From contig NZ_JACJUG010000005.1 in assembly GCF_014174515.1 (NCBI RefSeq), positions 1 through 64,000 on the forward strand: 64,000 nt of DNA, read 5' to 3'. This document shows, piece by piece, positions 1 to 9,003 of this stretch. This DNA is from Mitsuaria sp. WAJ17. Lineage in GTDB: Bacteria; Pseudomonadota; Gammaproteobacteria; Burkholderiales; Burkholderiaceae_C. The stretch's first letter is position 1; every line of letters starts with the position of its first letter. A model generated the notes under the pieces. It did no database searches. It was not told the origin of the DNA and saw nothing but the letters and a program-made list of their open reading frames with translations. The translations under genes were made by a program, and so were the position numbers.

Positions 1-1792
1 GGCGGCGCGGTGCGAGCTGCTGGGGCCCGAGGGCGGCGGCCAGGTCGCGCAGCAGCGGCGCCGCGCTGTTGGCGCCGAAGTGGCCCGGGTTGGGCGTGCC
101 GTCCGGGCGGCCCATCCAGACGCCCAGGGTGTAGCGATCCGTCACGCCCAAGGCCCAGGCATCGCGGAAGCCGAAGCTGGTGCCCGTCTTCCAGGCAATG
201 CGGGCCTCGGACTCCCGGAAGGGCGCGCCAGGGCGGCCGCCGTTCTCCAGGATCTCCCGCACGATGAAGGCGGCGCCCTCGCTCATCAGGCGCGTCGGGC
301 GCATGGGATCCTCGGCCTGCAGGCGCGGCAGCAGGGCCTCGCCACCGCGGGCCAGGGCCGTGTAGGCGCCCACCAGCTCCTCCAGCCGCGTGCTGCCGCC
401 GCCCAGGATCAGGCTCAGGTTGGGCGTGGCATTGGCCGGCATGCGCAGACGCAGGCCCGCCCCTCGCAACTGGGCCGCGAAACGTTCGGGACCCAGACGC
501 TCCAGCAGGTCCACCGCCGGCACGTTGAGCGAGCGCTGCAGGGCCTCGGACACACTCACCGGCCCCGAGAAATCCGCCTGAAAATTACCGGGCGCATAGC
601 CGCCGAAGTTCTGCGGCGCATCGACCAGCAGGCTTTCGGAGTGCACCAGGCCCTGGTCCAGGGCCATGGCATAGAGGAAGGGCTTGAGCGTGGACCCCGG
701 GGAGCGCAGACCGCGCACCATGTCCACGTGGGCTGCACGCTTCATGTCGCTGAAATCGGCCGAGCCCGCGTAGGCGCGCACGGCGCCGTCGCTGTTGTCC
801 ACGACCAGCGCGGCGATGGAGACCTGCTCTGGCAGCGTGTTGAGCCGGTCCAGCAGAACTTGCTCCAGGCGCTGCTGCAGGCCCGCATCCAGCAGGGAAG
901 GCACCACAGCCTGCCCTGCCTTCAGCCCACGCTGGCGCAGACGCTCAGCCAGCAACGGGGCGAGCACGCGCGAGCGCAGGGGGGGTGCAAAGACCCTCTC
1001 CAGCTTGGCGTCCTGCACCTGTGCGGCGTTCCAGGCGCCTTGGCTCATGAGGCGATCCAGCACCTTGTCGCGCGCGAGCTGGGCCAGGGCCGGGTGGCGA
1101 TCGGGTCGCAGCCGCGAGGGGCTCTGCGGCAGAGCCGCCAGCAGCGCCGCTTCGGCATGGGACAGATAGCGCGCGGACTTTCCAAGGTAGGATTGCGCCG
1201 CCATCTCCACCCCCTCCACCATGCCGCCCATGGGCGCCTCGTTGAGGTAGAGCGTGAGGATCTCACGCTTGCCGAGGTGCCATTCCAGCTGCAGGGCGCG
1301 CAGCATCTGACGCACCTTGGCGCCAACGCTGCGGGTGGCGCAGGTCTGCAGATTGCGCTGGCGATCGGCGCACTCCGCGTCCAGCAGGCGAGCCACCTGC
1401 ATGGTCAGCGTGGAGCCGCCCGACACCACCTGCCCTGCCCGCAGCCATTGCCACGCGGCCCGCAGCAGGGCCGCCGGATTGATGCCGGGGTGCCACCAGA
1501 AGGCGCGGTCCTCGTAGCCCAGCAGGGCCTCGACATACAGCGGCGAGACCTGCTCCAGCGTGACCCGGTGCCGCATGGCGCCGTCCGCGCCCGGCCAGTA
1601 GCGCAGCGGCGTGCCGTCCTCGGCCAGCACTGCAACCGCTTCCAGCGGCCGCCGCGCCGGGCTGTCCGGCCAGGCCGCGGCTGGCAGCGGAAAGAGTCGG
1701 TCCAGGCCCAGCAGCGCCAGCACGAGGACGGCGAGCACGCACCAGGCCCGGCGGCGCGGGGCCCGGCGCATCAGGCTCAATCGTGCAGGCAT
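1..1792 (-). CDS. pbpC: Penicillin-binding protein 1C, C-terminal part missing (window edge)
   Basis: Bifunctional peptidoglycan synthase of the PBP1C family: an N-terminal glycosyltransferase (GT51) polymerises lipid II and a transpeptidase cross-links it on the periplasmic face of the inner membrane. The translation begins with an arginine-rich stretch and a hydrophobic anchor (about residues 15-35). GT51 signatures follow (EDRAFWWHPGIN, then GGSTLTMQVAR), and then the transpeptidase nucleophile in SPGSTLKPF near residue 367 and a KTGTSFG box. The reading frame is still open at base 1, so the usual C-terminal PBP1C domain is not seen. The start at 1792 is chosen as the longest plausible ATG; an in-frame ATG at 1771 is an alternative and neither has a strong ribosome binding site. 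It lies 60 bases downstream of the macroglobulin gene on the same strand, the classic pair thought to link envelope repair with protease defence. Confidence 0.93.
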   Translation of the reverse strand, partial: MPARLSLMRRAPRRRAWCVLAVLVLALLGLDRLFPLPAAAWPDSPARRPLEAVAVLAEDGTPLRYWPGADGAMRHRVTLEQVSPLYVEALLGYEDRAFWWHPGINPAALLRAAWQWLRAGQVVSGGSTLTMQVARLLDAECADRQRNLQTCATRSVGAKVRQMLRALQLEWHLGKREILTLYLNEAPMGGMVEGVEMAAQSYLGKSARYLSHAEAALLAALPQSPSRLRPDRHPALAQLARDKVLDRLMSQGAWNAAQVQDAKLERVFAPPLRSRVLAPLLAERLRQRGLKAGQAVVPSLLDAGLQQRLEQVLLDRLNTLPEQVSIAALVVDNSDGAVRAYAGSADFSDMKRAAHVDMVRGLRSPGSTLKPFLYAMALDQGLVHSESLLVDAPQNFGGYAPGNFQADFSGPVSVSEALQRSLNVPAVDLLERLGPERFAAQLRGAGLRLRMPANATPNLSLILGGGSTRLEELVGAYTALARGGEALLPRLQAEDPMRPTRLMSEGAAFIVREILENGGRPGAPFRESEARIAWKTGTSFGFRDAWALGVTDRYTLGVWMGRPDGTPNPGHFGANSAAPLLRDLAAALGPQQLAPRR

Positions 1793-1852
1793 GGCCGCGT
1801 CATCGATGCGAGGCCTGCACGCCGTTCAGGCGAGCACGATCAGGGCGTGGCT

Positions 1853-4800
1853 TCATTTTTTGTTGAGGACAGTGATCTCGGCCTCCGACTTGCCGATGCC
1901 GCGCAGCTCGGGCCGGTACATATCCTCGGCAAAGGGCGCCGGCACCTGGTAGCGGCCCGGGGTCACCACGCGCACGAGGTAGAAGACATCCAGCGGGCTG
2001 CCGTCCAGCTGCGCGGCGGCCACGAAGCGGTCATCTCGGTACTCGGTGTGCACGATGCGCGTGTTCGCGTTGGCCTGGGCGATGTTCTGCCCCTCCACGG
2101 TGAACTCGCCGGCCTGCGGTCCCTGGCTGAGGTTGAGGTTCTCCACCTCGAAGCCGGCCGGGATGCGGTCCACGATCAGACCGTCCTTGATGGGGCGCCT
2201 GGCCGTGGCGCGCAGGCGCACGACGAGCATCTCGCCGGTAGTGAACTGGCGCGCGGTGACGGGCTTGCCATCGATGGTGAAGAGGCTGCGCTCGATCACG
2301 ATGCTGTCGGTCTGCGACGACAGGGGCTTGGTCGGATAGCCCTGGGCATGCAGCTCTACGAACAGCGAGCCCTTGCCCTCGTTCTTCAGCACGGCGCCCG
2401 CCTTGAGCCGGGTGGCAGCGACGTCGCGCTGTGCCGTCTCCTTGCCGCTGAGCACCTCGGGCGCGCCGCTGCCCGTCTGCAGGCTGGCGCTCCAGCCCTC
2501 CCCGCCCGCCTGGCCATGGGCGCTTCGCACCGCCAGGAAGAGCGCCAGGCGCTCCTGGGTGGAGAAGTAGCGGCGGCGGTCGAAGTCGCCGGCCAGGTCG
2601 AAGAGCAGGCCTTCGCGGCGTTCGTGCTGGATGCCGTGACGGGCCAGCAGCGCATAGGCCATGGCCTGGTCGCGCACACGGCTGCCGTAGTCGCCCAGCC
2701 ACTCTTCCCACCACGACTCCTGCGCCGCAGCAAACGACGGGTTGATGCCGTAGGCGCGGTTCAGGCCCTCGTCCAGGGCCTGCCTGGCCCGCTTCTCGTC
2801 GCCCATGAGCTTGAGGGCCAGGCCCAGGTGGATCAGGGGCAGGGGCGAGCGGGCATTGCCGCGGTACTGGTCATGCAGGGTCTTGAGCGTGGCCAGCGGC
2901 GCCTTCTGCGCGCGCGCCAGCACATAGCCCGCATGGGCCGCTTCGGCAAAGCGCTGGTGGGCGATGCGGATCAGCTCGATGTCGCTGTAGCTGGCCACCC
3001 GGCCCTTGTCATCCCGCTTGGGCTCCTTGGGCGGCTGGGTCTGCTGGCCGGGGCTGCGCTGGAACTGCTCCAGGAGGTTGTCCATGGAGCGGCTGAGCAT
3101 GCTCTCGGGGGGCGCGAAGCCGGCGTCCTTGGCGTCCTGCAGGAAGCCGGTCACATAGGCCGACAGCCAGGCCTCGTAGGGGCTGGTGTTGGCCCAGAGG
3201 CCGAAGCCGCCCTTGGCCTGTTGCATGCCGGCCAGGCGGCCGAAGGCGCTGTCCAGGCGGCGGGCACGCTCCTCGCGGGGGACCGGCGTGACGCCGAAGG
3301 CCTTGGCGGCCTCCTCATCGATCATGGCCAGCGGGTAGGCGCTGCTGGTGGTCTGCTCAAGACAGCCATAGGGGTAGCCCAGCAGGCCCTTGACCTGCTC
3401 GCGGATGTCGATGGGCGGCTTGTCGGAGAGACTCAGCGTGGCGCTGGCCGAGCCGCCCCAATAGCCGTCGAGCAGGTTGGCATCGAGCTTCAGCGTGGCG
3501 CCGGGTTCCAGGCGCGTGCGCTTGAGCTCATGAACGGGCGGGGTCAGCGGCTGCAGCTGCAGCGCAGCCTCGCGCGTCAGCTTCAGCTCGCCGGCCTGCA
3601 CATGCAGCTTGAGCGGCACCAGGCCCGCTGCCTCGGTCGCCTCGACCTGGAAGCTCAGCACCTTGCGCTGCTTGTCGGCCAGCTGCACGGGCTCGGGCTG
3701 CGCGGCCACGCGCAGCGGGCCGTCGGCCTCCAGGCGCACCCTGACCTCGCGGGCGCTGCCGGAGAGGTTGCTCACGTCCAGCGCGATGGTGGCCTTATCA
3801 CCGGGCGAGAGAAAGCGCGGCATGGACAGCTCGGCCACCAGGGGCGCGGCCACCACGGTCTCCGCCTGGGCGCTGCCATAGCTGTCGATACTGGACACCA
3901 CGGCCATCACGCGCAGGGTGCCGTTGAAGTCCGGCAGCTTGAGGCTCACCGTGGCCTCGCCCTTGGCATCGAGCTGCACCGGGCCGCTGAAGAGGTCCAC
4001 CAGCAGCACCTTGCGCGGCATGCTCTGGGTGTCGCGCTTGCCGGCATCGCCGCCGAAACGCTGGCGGGCGGCATTGCCCTCCATGCGCTCGATCACTTTG
4101 CCGTAGAGGTCCAGCAGGTCGGCGCCGTAGCGGTGCTTGCCGAAGAAGAAATCCTGCGGGTCCGGCGTCTTGTAGCGGGTGATGCTGAGGATGCCCACGT
4201 CCACCGCAGACACGGTCACCAGGGCTGGCTTGCCGGCCAGCTGCGGCACCTTGACCTTGATGGGCAGTGACTGCTCCGGCGTGGCCTTCGGCGGCGCGAC
4301 CAGCTCCACCTTGGGCTTGCGGTCCTCGCGCCACAGGGGCAGGTGCACCAGGCCCAGGGCGCGGGCCGGCGTGACCTTGTCGCCCTGGCTGCCGGGCCGG
4401 AAGGCAGCCACGGTGATGTAGAGGTCATGTCGCTTCCAGTCCTCGGCCACGGGGATCTCCACCGTGGTGCCGCGCGCCTTCACGGCCAGGCGCTCGCTCC
4501 ACAGCACGCGGTCGCCCTCCACCGTCACCAGGGCTTCGCCGTCATGCGGCGGCTTGATCTCAAGCTTCGCCTTCTGGCCCGGCTTGAAGGGCGCTCCCTC
4601 CAGCTTGAGCTGCACGCGGTCGGGCCGGTTGCCGACATCGTCGGCATCCTGAGCGCCCCAGCCGGCATAGAAGCCGTAGCGCAGGGTCTGCTGCGTCGTC
4701 GGATCGGCGATCTCCAGGCGGTAGCGGCCCCAGCGCACCGGCAGCGCGATCTTGCTGCGCTTGTCCAGCTTGATCTGGCGGGCCTCCACCAGCTCTTCCT

Positions 4801-6916
4801 GGGTGTTGAAGCCCGAATGCCATCCGCGGCTGTCGTCATAGCGCCAGTACCACTGCCGCTCCTCGTAGACGAGTCGCAGCTGCAGCTCAGCGGCCGGGTG
4901 GAACTTGCCGGCGGCATCCACACGGGTCAGCTCGAACTCGGCCAAGCCGCCTTCCTGCACCACGTTGCGATCGAAGAGCGGGCGGATAGCCAGCAGCTGC
5001 TCGGCCGGCCACCAGCTGCGCTCCAGCGAGCGCACCACCGGGCGGCCGCCGCTTTCCAGCAGGCTGACGCTGGCGCGCAGCAGCATGGGGGAGCTGCGCT
5101 CGCGCAGCGCGGGGTGGAAATTGAGGGTGGTGTGGCCCTTGTCGTCCAGTTCGTCGTCCTCGGCGTCGCTGCGCTTCTGGGCCTTGTCGTCGGCAAAGTC
5201 GCCGAAGATGAAGCCGGGCAGTGCGCGGGCCAGGGGGTTGAGCTGACGCTCCGTGTAGAGGCTGGCCTGGACGCGGTTGCCCGAGGCCGGCGCGCCATAG
5301 AGGTAGTCGCCCTGCACGTCCACGCGCAGCGCGGCGTCGCCCGTCAGCACGGCCTCGGCGGCGTTGAGCTGCAGCTTCATGCGCTCGGGCAGGAACTCCT
5401 CGACCTGGAAGCCCCATTGCGCGTCCGGCTGCTTGGCGGCCGGGTCCACGCGCGCCTGCAGCTGCCAGCGGCCCGTGGGGGCGTCGGCCGGCAGGGTGAT
5501 GGCCTGCTGGTAGTAGCCGGCGCCGGTGGTCCCCGGGCGTACCAGCAGGGTGGCGGCATTGCTGCCGTCGGGCTTCTTGAGGCTCAGGGTCAGCGGGACG
5601 GCCTTGTCCCAGGCGCGACCGTCGGCGTCGCGGGCCAATACCGAGGCCTGGAAACTCTCGCCGGGGCGGTAGAGGTCACGCCCGGCATAGATGAAGAGCT
5701 TGTTGTTGCGCGAGGGGTGCCCGATGGCGTCGAACTCCGAGAGGTCCAGCGCCGCATCGTTGAGCGAGAGCACGGACATCTCCTTGCCCCGCCGGGCCAG
5801 CACCACGCGGGCCTTGTCCAGCTTCTGGGTGAAGACGCCATGGCCCTGGCCGTCGCTGCTGAGCTGCTGCAGGGCCTTGCCAGCCTCATCCACCAGGGTC
5901 AGCTCGGTGCCGGACAGCGCCGTGCCGCTCTTGAGCGAGGTGGCGAACACATCCAGCTGCGCGGCATGGCGGCGCAGGTGCAGGCCGATGTCGGTGACGT
6001 AGAAGTGCGTGACCTGGTAGTCCCAGCCGAAACGGCCCGGCGTGTTCATCACCGCCACGTAGATGCCCGGCTCCTGCAGCTCCTTGATGCGCTCGACAGG
6101 CAGGAAGGAGACGTTGCGGCGGTTGGAACGCTCGTCAGTGGTGAAGCGGCCGATGTAGACGCTGTCGGACATGCCGCGCAGCTGGTCCAGCACATAGCCG
6201 GAGGTCCGGCCCTTGAGCCGGCGGCCCGGATCCTCGTAGTAGTAGCCGCCTTCGTAGTCCTCGCTGCCTTCCTCGTAGCTGGCCGCCTTCGGGCGCTCGC
6301 GCCGTCCGCCAACCTGGTCCAGAAAAGCGCTGAGGTTCTCGGGGCGGATGCGCAGGAACTGCACATCGACCTGGGGGGTGTTGACGGTCACGACGGGCAG
6401 GCCGCCGTTGATCTCAGCCGGCAGCACGGTGCCGCGGCTGGCGAAGTAGTAGGCGTCGGGCATGGCCTCGCTGGCCACCTCGCACTGCTGGGGCGTGGCC
6501 AGCGTCGCGCCGGCCCGGGCCGCCAGCTCGCCGGCCAGCTTCACTCGGAACTTGCGCTCGGGCTTCACGTAGGGGAGGTAGAGCACGCGGGGGTTGTCGC
6601 CCAGCACCCAGCGGGCCTCGACGGGCGTGGCCTTGTCGGCCTCCTCGTTGGGGGCGGATTCGGTTGCCGTGAGCAGCTTGCCGAAGTCCTGCCCCCCGGC
6701 CAGGGCCTGGGTGAACATCACCGCGATGGCCGGCGAGCCGTCGAAGAGCCGGGCCTTGCAGTCCGCCAGCGCGAAGGCGGCCGGCGGGCCGCTGTCGGCC
6801 TCGCTGGCCTCGGGGGCACCGCGCTGGCGCTGCCAGCCCCACCAGCCCGCCGCGGCCACCGCCGCCGCCAGGCCCACGCCTGCCAGGATCTTCACTCCTC
6901 TGCCCATCGCTGCCAT
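1853..6916 (-). CDS. yfhM: Bacterial alpha-2-macroglobulin, membrane-anchored
   Basis: Large periplasmic protease trap of the bacterial alpha-2-macroglobulin family (1687 residues; E. coli YfhM is of similar size). The protein has the MG-domain beta-sandwich body and an intact thioester motif GCLEQ with Cys near residue 1185, the site that covalently traps attacking proteases. An alpha-helical thioester domain and a C-terminal receptor-like domain follow. I chose the ATG at 6916 because GGGAG lies 7-9 bases upstream; a longer frame reaching 7051 has no such site. The N-terminus is one hydrophobic segment (ILAGVGLAAAVAAAGWWGW) with no lipobox cysteine, so it should be anchored as a signal-anchor protein rather than as a lipoprotein like YfhM. 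pbpC follows directly and is probably co-transcribed. Confidence 0.93.
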   Translation of the reverse strand: MAAMGRGVKILAGVGLAAAVAAAGWWGWQRQRGAPEASEADSGPPAAFALADCKARLFDGSPAIAVMFTQALAGGQDFGKLLTATESAPNEEADKATPVEARWVLGDNPRVLYLPYVKPERKFRVKLAGELAARAGATLATPQQCEVASEAMPDAYYFASRGTVLPAEINGGLPVVTVNTPQVDVQFLRIRPENLSAFLDQVGGRRERPKAASYEEGSEDYEGGYYYEDPGRRLKGRTSGYVLDQLRGMSDSVYIGRFTTDERSNRRNVSFLPVERIKELQEPGIYVAVMNTPGRFGWDYQVTHFYVTDIGLHLRRHAAQLDVFATSLKSGTALSGTELTLVDEAGKALQQLSSDGQGHGVFTQKLDKARVVLARRGKEMSVLSLNDAALDLSEFDAIGHPSRNNKLFIYAGRDLYRPGESFQASVLARDADGRAWDKAVPLTLSLKKPDGSNAATLLVRPGTTGAGYYQQAITLPADAPTGRWQLQARVDPAAKQPDAQWGFQVEEFLPERMKLQLNAAEAVLTGDAALRVDVQGDYLYGAPASGNRVQASLYTERQLNPLARALPGFIFGDFADDKAQKRSDAEDDELDDKGHTTLNFHPALRERSSPMLLRASVSLLESGGRPVVRSLERSWWPAEQLLAIRPLFDRNVVQEGGLAEFELTRVDAAGKFHPAAELQLRLVYEERQWYWRYDDSRGWHSGFNTQEELVEARQIKLDKRSKIALPVRWGRYRLEIADPTTQQTLRYGFYAGWGAQDADDVGNRPDRVQLKLEGAPFKPGQKAKLEIKPPHDGEALVTVEGDRVLWSERLAVKARGTTVEIPVAEDWKRHDLYITVAAFRPGSQGDKVTPARALGLVHLPLWREDRKPKVELVAPPKATPEQSLPIKVKVPQLAGKPALVTVSAVDVGILSITRYKTPDPQDFFFGKHRYGADLLDLYGKVIERMEGNAARQRFGGDAGKRDTQSMPRKVLLVDLFSGPVQLDAKGEATVSLKLPDFNGTLRVMAVVSSIDSYGSAQAETVVAAPLVAELSMPRFLSPGDKATIALDVSNLSGSAREVRVRLEADGPLRVAAQPEPVQLADKQRKVLSFQVEATEAAGLVPLKLHVQAGELKLTREAALQLQPLTPPVHELKRTRLEPGATLKLDANLLDGYWGGSASATLSLSDKPPIDIREQVKGLLGYPYGCLEQTTSSAYPLAMIDEEAAKAFGVTPVPREERARRLDSAFGRLAGMQQAKGGFGLWANTSPYEAWLSAYVTGFLQDAKDAGFAPPESMLSRSMDNLLEQFQRSPGQQTQPPKEPKRDDKGRVASYSDIELIRIAHQRFAEAAHAGYVLARAQKAPLATLKTLHDQYRGNARSPLPLIHLGLALKLMGDEKRARQALDEGLNRAYGINPSFAAAQESWWEEWLGDYGSRVRDQAMAYALLARHGIQHERREGLLFDLAGDFDRRRYFSTQERLALFLAVRSAHGQAGGEGWSASLQTGSGAPEVLSGKETAQRDVAATRLKAGAVLKNEGKGSLFVELHAQGYPTKPLSSQTDSIVIERSLFTIDGKPVTARQFTTGEMLVVRLRATARRPIKDGLIVDRIPAGFEVENLNLSQGPQAGEFTVEGQNIAQANANTRIVHTEYRDDRFVAAAQLDGSPLDVFYLVRVVTPGRYQVPAPFAEDMYRPELRGIGKSEAEITVLNKK

Positions 6917-7083
6917 TGTTCTGCTCCCGCCCCTTGCTCGACCGGGGCGCTGGCAGTGTAGGCCGGCCGGCCTGGCGCGCCAGGCTGCTGTTGCGCCTTG
7001 TTGCTCCCTCCTGCTGGGGTGATGGCAGGGCGCGAAGGCCGCAAATCGCACAGGGGCGCTCGAGGCCCGCAGCGGCCGCCCCG

Positions 7084-8025
7084 TCAGGCCGTGGGCGCGC
7101 CGCCTGCGGCCTCGACCAGCGCCAGCTGGCGCTCCGAACGGAAGGCCCGCGGCGCCCCGCTGACGGGATCGACGAAGGCGATGGACCGAGCCAGCAGCTG
7201 CAAAGGCTGGTCAAAGTCCTCGCGCGGCGGCTGCAGCAACGGATAGATGCGATCGCCCGCCAGGGGCAGGCCCAGTGCGCACATCTGCGCCCGCAGCTGG
7301 TGCTTCTGGCCGGTCAACGGACGCAGCTCGTAAAGCGCCCGCCCCGGGCCCAGCAGCCGCAGGCAGCGGATGTCGGTCTCGGCATTGGGCTCGCCCGGCG
7401 CCTCAGCCATCTGCATGAAGGCCTCGCCTTCGCGTTCCACGAGCCGGCTGCGGTAACGTTGTGGCAGCGCAAGCCCGGAAGGTGGCGCCGCAGCCACGGC
7501 TTCGTAGACCTTGTCCACGCTGCGTTCGCGAAAGAGGCGCTGATAGGCATCGCGGTGCGCGGGCTGCACGCAGAACACAGTGAGCCCCGCCGTCTCGCGG
7601 TCCAGGCGATGGATGGGGGTCAGGTCTTGCAGGCCCAGGCGACGCTTGAGCCGGGTCAGCAGAGTCTGCTGCACATGGCGGCCCTTGGGCGTCACCGAGA
7701 GGAAATGCGGCTTGTCGGCCACCACCAGCTGATCGTCCACATGGACCAGCAGCTCCTCGAAGGGCACGGGAGTCTCCCGGGCCACACGGCGGTAGTAGTA
7801 GATGCGCTGCCCGCCGCGGTAGGGCGTGCCCTCAGGCAAGACCTGACCCTGCGGGCCCAGCACCTCGCCGCCGGCCATGCGCCCGGCCCAGTCCTCGCGG
7901 CTGACCAGGGGCAGGCGATGGGCCAGGAAGTCCAGCAGCAGCGGCCAGTCCCCCGGCGGGCAGGCCAGGGCCGAGGCGCTGACACCCTCGCGCATGGGCA
8001 GGGCCAGCTTGGGCGGACGGCTCAT
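7084..8025 (-). CDS. RluA-family pseudouridine synthase
   Basis: Predicted RNA pseudouridine synthase, converting uridine to pseudouridine in rRNA or tRNA. The catalytic motif HRLDRETAGL is present with the aspartate at residue 142. The N-terminal part (about residues 1-90) looks like a small RNA-binding extension, and VVADKPHFLSV begins the catalytic fold. At 313 residues the length fits the RluA/RluC/TruC group. The specific target base cannot be read from the sequence. Its ATG overlaps the stop of the upstream solute-binding-like gene by 4 bases (ATGA), so the two should be translationally coupled, although no functional link is obvious. Confidence 0.9.
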   Translation of the reverse strand: MSRPPKLALPMREGVSASALACPPGDWPLLLDFLAHRLPLVSREDWAGRMAGGEVLGPQGQVLPEGTPYRGGQRIYYYRRVARETPVPFEELLVHVDDQLVVADKPHFLSVTPKGRHVQQTLLTRLKRRLGLQDLTPIHRLDRETAGLTVFCVQPAHRDAYQRLFRERSVDKVYEAVAAAPPSGLALPQRYRSRLVEREGEAFMQMAEAPGEPNAETDIRCLRLLGPGRALYELRPLTGQKHQLRAQMCALGLPLAGDRIYPLLQPPREDFDQPLQLLARSIAFVDPVSGAPRAFRSERQLALVEAAGGAPTA

Positions 8026-8933
8026 TCAATGACGGGGCCGCCGCGGGCCCGCTCGTCCATATAGCGGTTGACGCGCTGGCGGTCCTGCTCGTCCAGAGGC
8101 TCCCTGCGCCAGCTGCGCTGCCAGGCTTCGCGGTCCTTCTCCTGCGCCAGGCGGCGCACGGCGGCGTCGATGGCCTCGATCTGCTGACGGCCGTCGGCAT
8201 TGCGCGTGCAGGCCACGGTGGCCAGCTGCGTGCTGCGGCCCTCGGCCAGGGGCAGCTTGACCAGGTCGTCCCCGCCGTTGAGGCGCATGAACTCATCGAC
8301 CACCGAGGGGTACTCCAGCGTGTAGTCCATACGCCGGGCCCGCAGCATGTGCAGCAGGTGCATGTTGCGATTGGGCACCACCGTGCGCGGCGCGGCATCT
8401 CCCGCCTGCTTCAGCAAGGCGTCGATGCGAGGCCCGAAGGCACGATCCCGCGGCAGCAGGCCCTGCAATTCCTGACGCTGCAGCAGATCCGCCAGCTGCA
8501 GGGGCTGACCGGTGATCGCGGTCTCGAACTGCGCCAGGCGGTCCTTGTGGACGACCACATGCAGCTGGCGCGAGAACAGCGGCGGATAGAGGTGGCTGAA
8601 ATAGAGCCAGCCCAGGCGCTCCGGCGTCTTCACATGCAGGACGGAGCACAGTGTCTGGCCCTGGCGCGCCTGGAGCTCGAAGCGGGTGAAGGGCATCTCC
8701 AGCAGCACGTGGCGGTACTGCGGCAGGCGCCGCACCAGGATGCGCATGAAGCCGTCGAGCTCGCCCTGGCCGATGTCCTCCACCGTCTGCGGCACCTGGC
8801 CAGGCCGTACGTAGCTGAAATGCGGCGGCACGTCCTGCACCAGCCAGTGCAGGGTCGGCAGCGGCTCTGTCGCCCGTGCCGCGCAGGGCAGCAGGGCCAG
8901 ACTCAACAGCAGGGACGACAGGAACTTGGCCAT
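8022..8933 (-). CDS. Periplasmic solute-binding-like protein
   Basis: Exported protein of 303 residues with a clear signal peptide (MAKFLSSLLLSLALLPCAARA, cleaved about residue 21). The rest resembles the type-3 extracellular solute-binding fold, in particular the orphan family often labelled TIGR02285, which is not tied to an ABC transporter. Features seen are a region around residues 60-110 (QGELDGFMRILVRRL) and NRNMHLLHMLRARRMDYTLEYPSV, typical of the second lobe. No permease or ATPase genes are adjacent, so it probably acts alone as a sensor or scavenger component; the ligand is unknown. It overlaps the pseudouridine synthase gene by 4 bases. Confidence 0.75.
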   Translation of the reverse strand: MAKFLSSLLLSLALLPCAARATEPLPTLHWLVQDVPPHFSYVRPGQVPQTVEDIGQGELDGFMRILVRRLPQYRHVLLEMPFTRFELQARQGQTLCSVLHVKTPERLGWLYFSHLYPPLFSRQLHVVVHKDRLAQFETAITGQPLQLADLLQRQELQGLLPRDRAFGPRIDALLKQAGDAAPRTVVPNRNMHLLHMLRARRMDYTLEYPSVVDEFMRLNGGDDLVKLPLAEGRSTQLATVACTRNADGRQQIEAIDAAVRRLAQEKDREAWQRSWRREPLDEQDRQRVNRYMDERARGGPVIE

Positions 8934-9003
8934 GGGCCGGGGCAGCGTTCGGACAGCAGGAAACTCGCCGCAGTATCAGGGTTGGGCCAGCCCAAGGGGC
9001 GGG

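Noticed and set aside
80..4270. Very long plus-strand open frame of 1396 codons
   Set aside because: Antisense shadow of pbpC and the macroglobulin gene. The translation is low-complexity (His, Gln, Ala, Gly rich) with no domain, as expected opposite GC-rich coding sequence.
4343..6961. Plus-strand open frame of 872 codons
   Set aside because: Also antisense to the macroglobulin gene, with the same biased composition and no motif.
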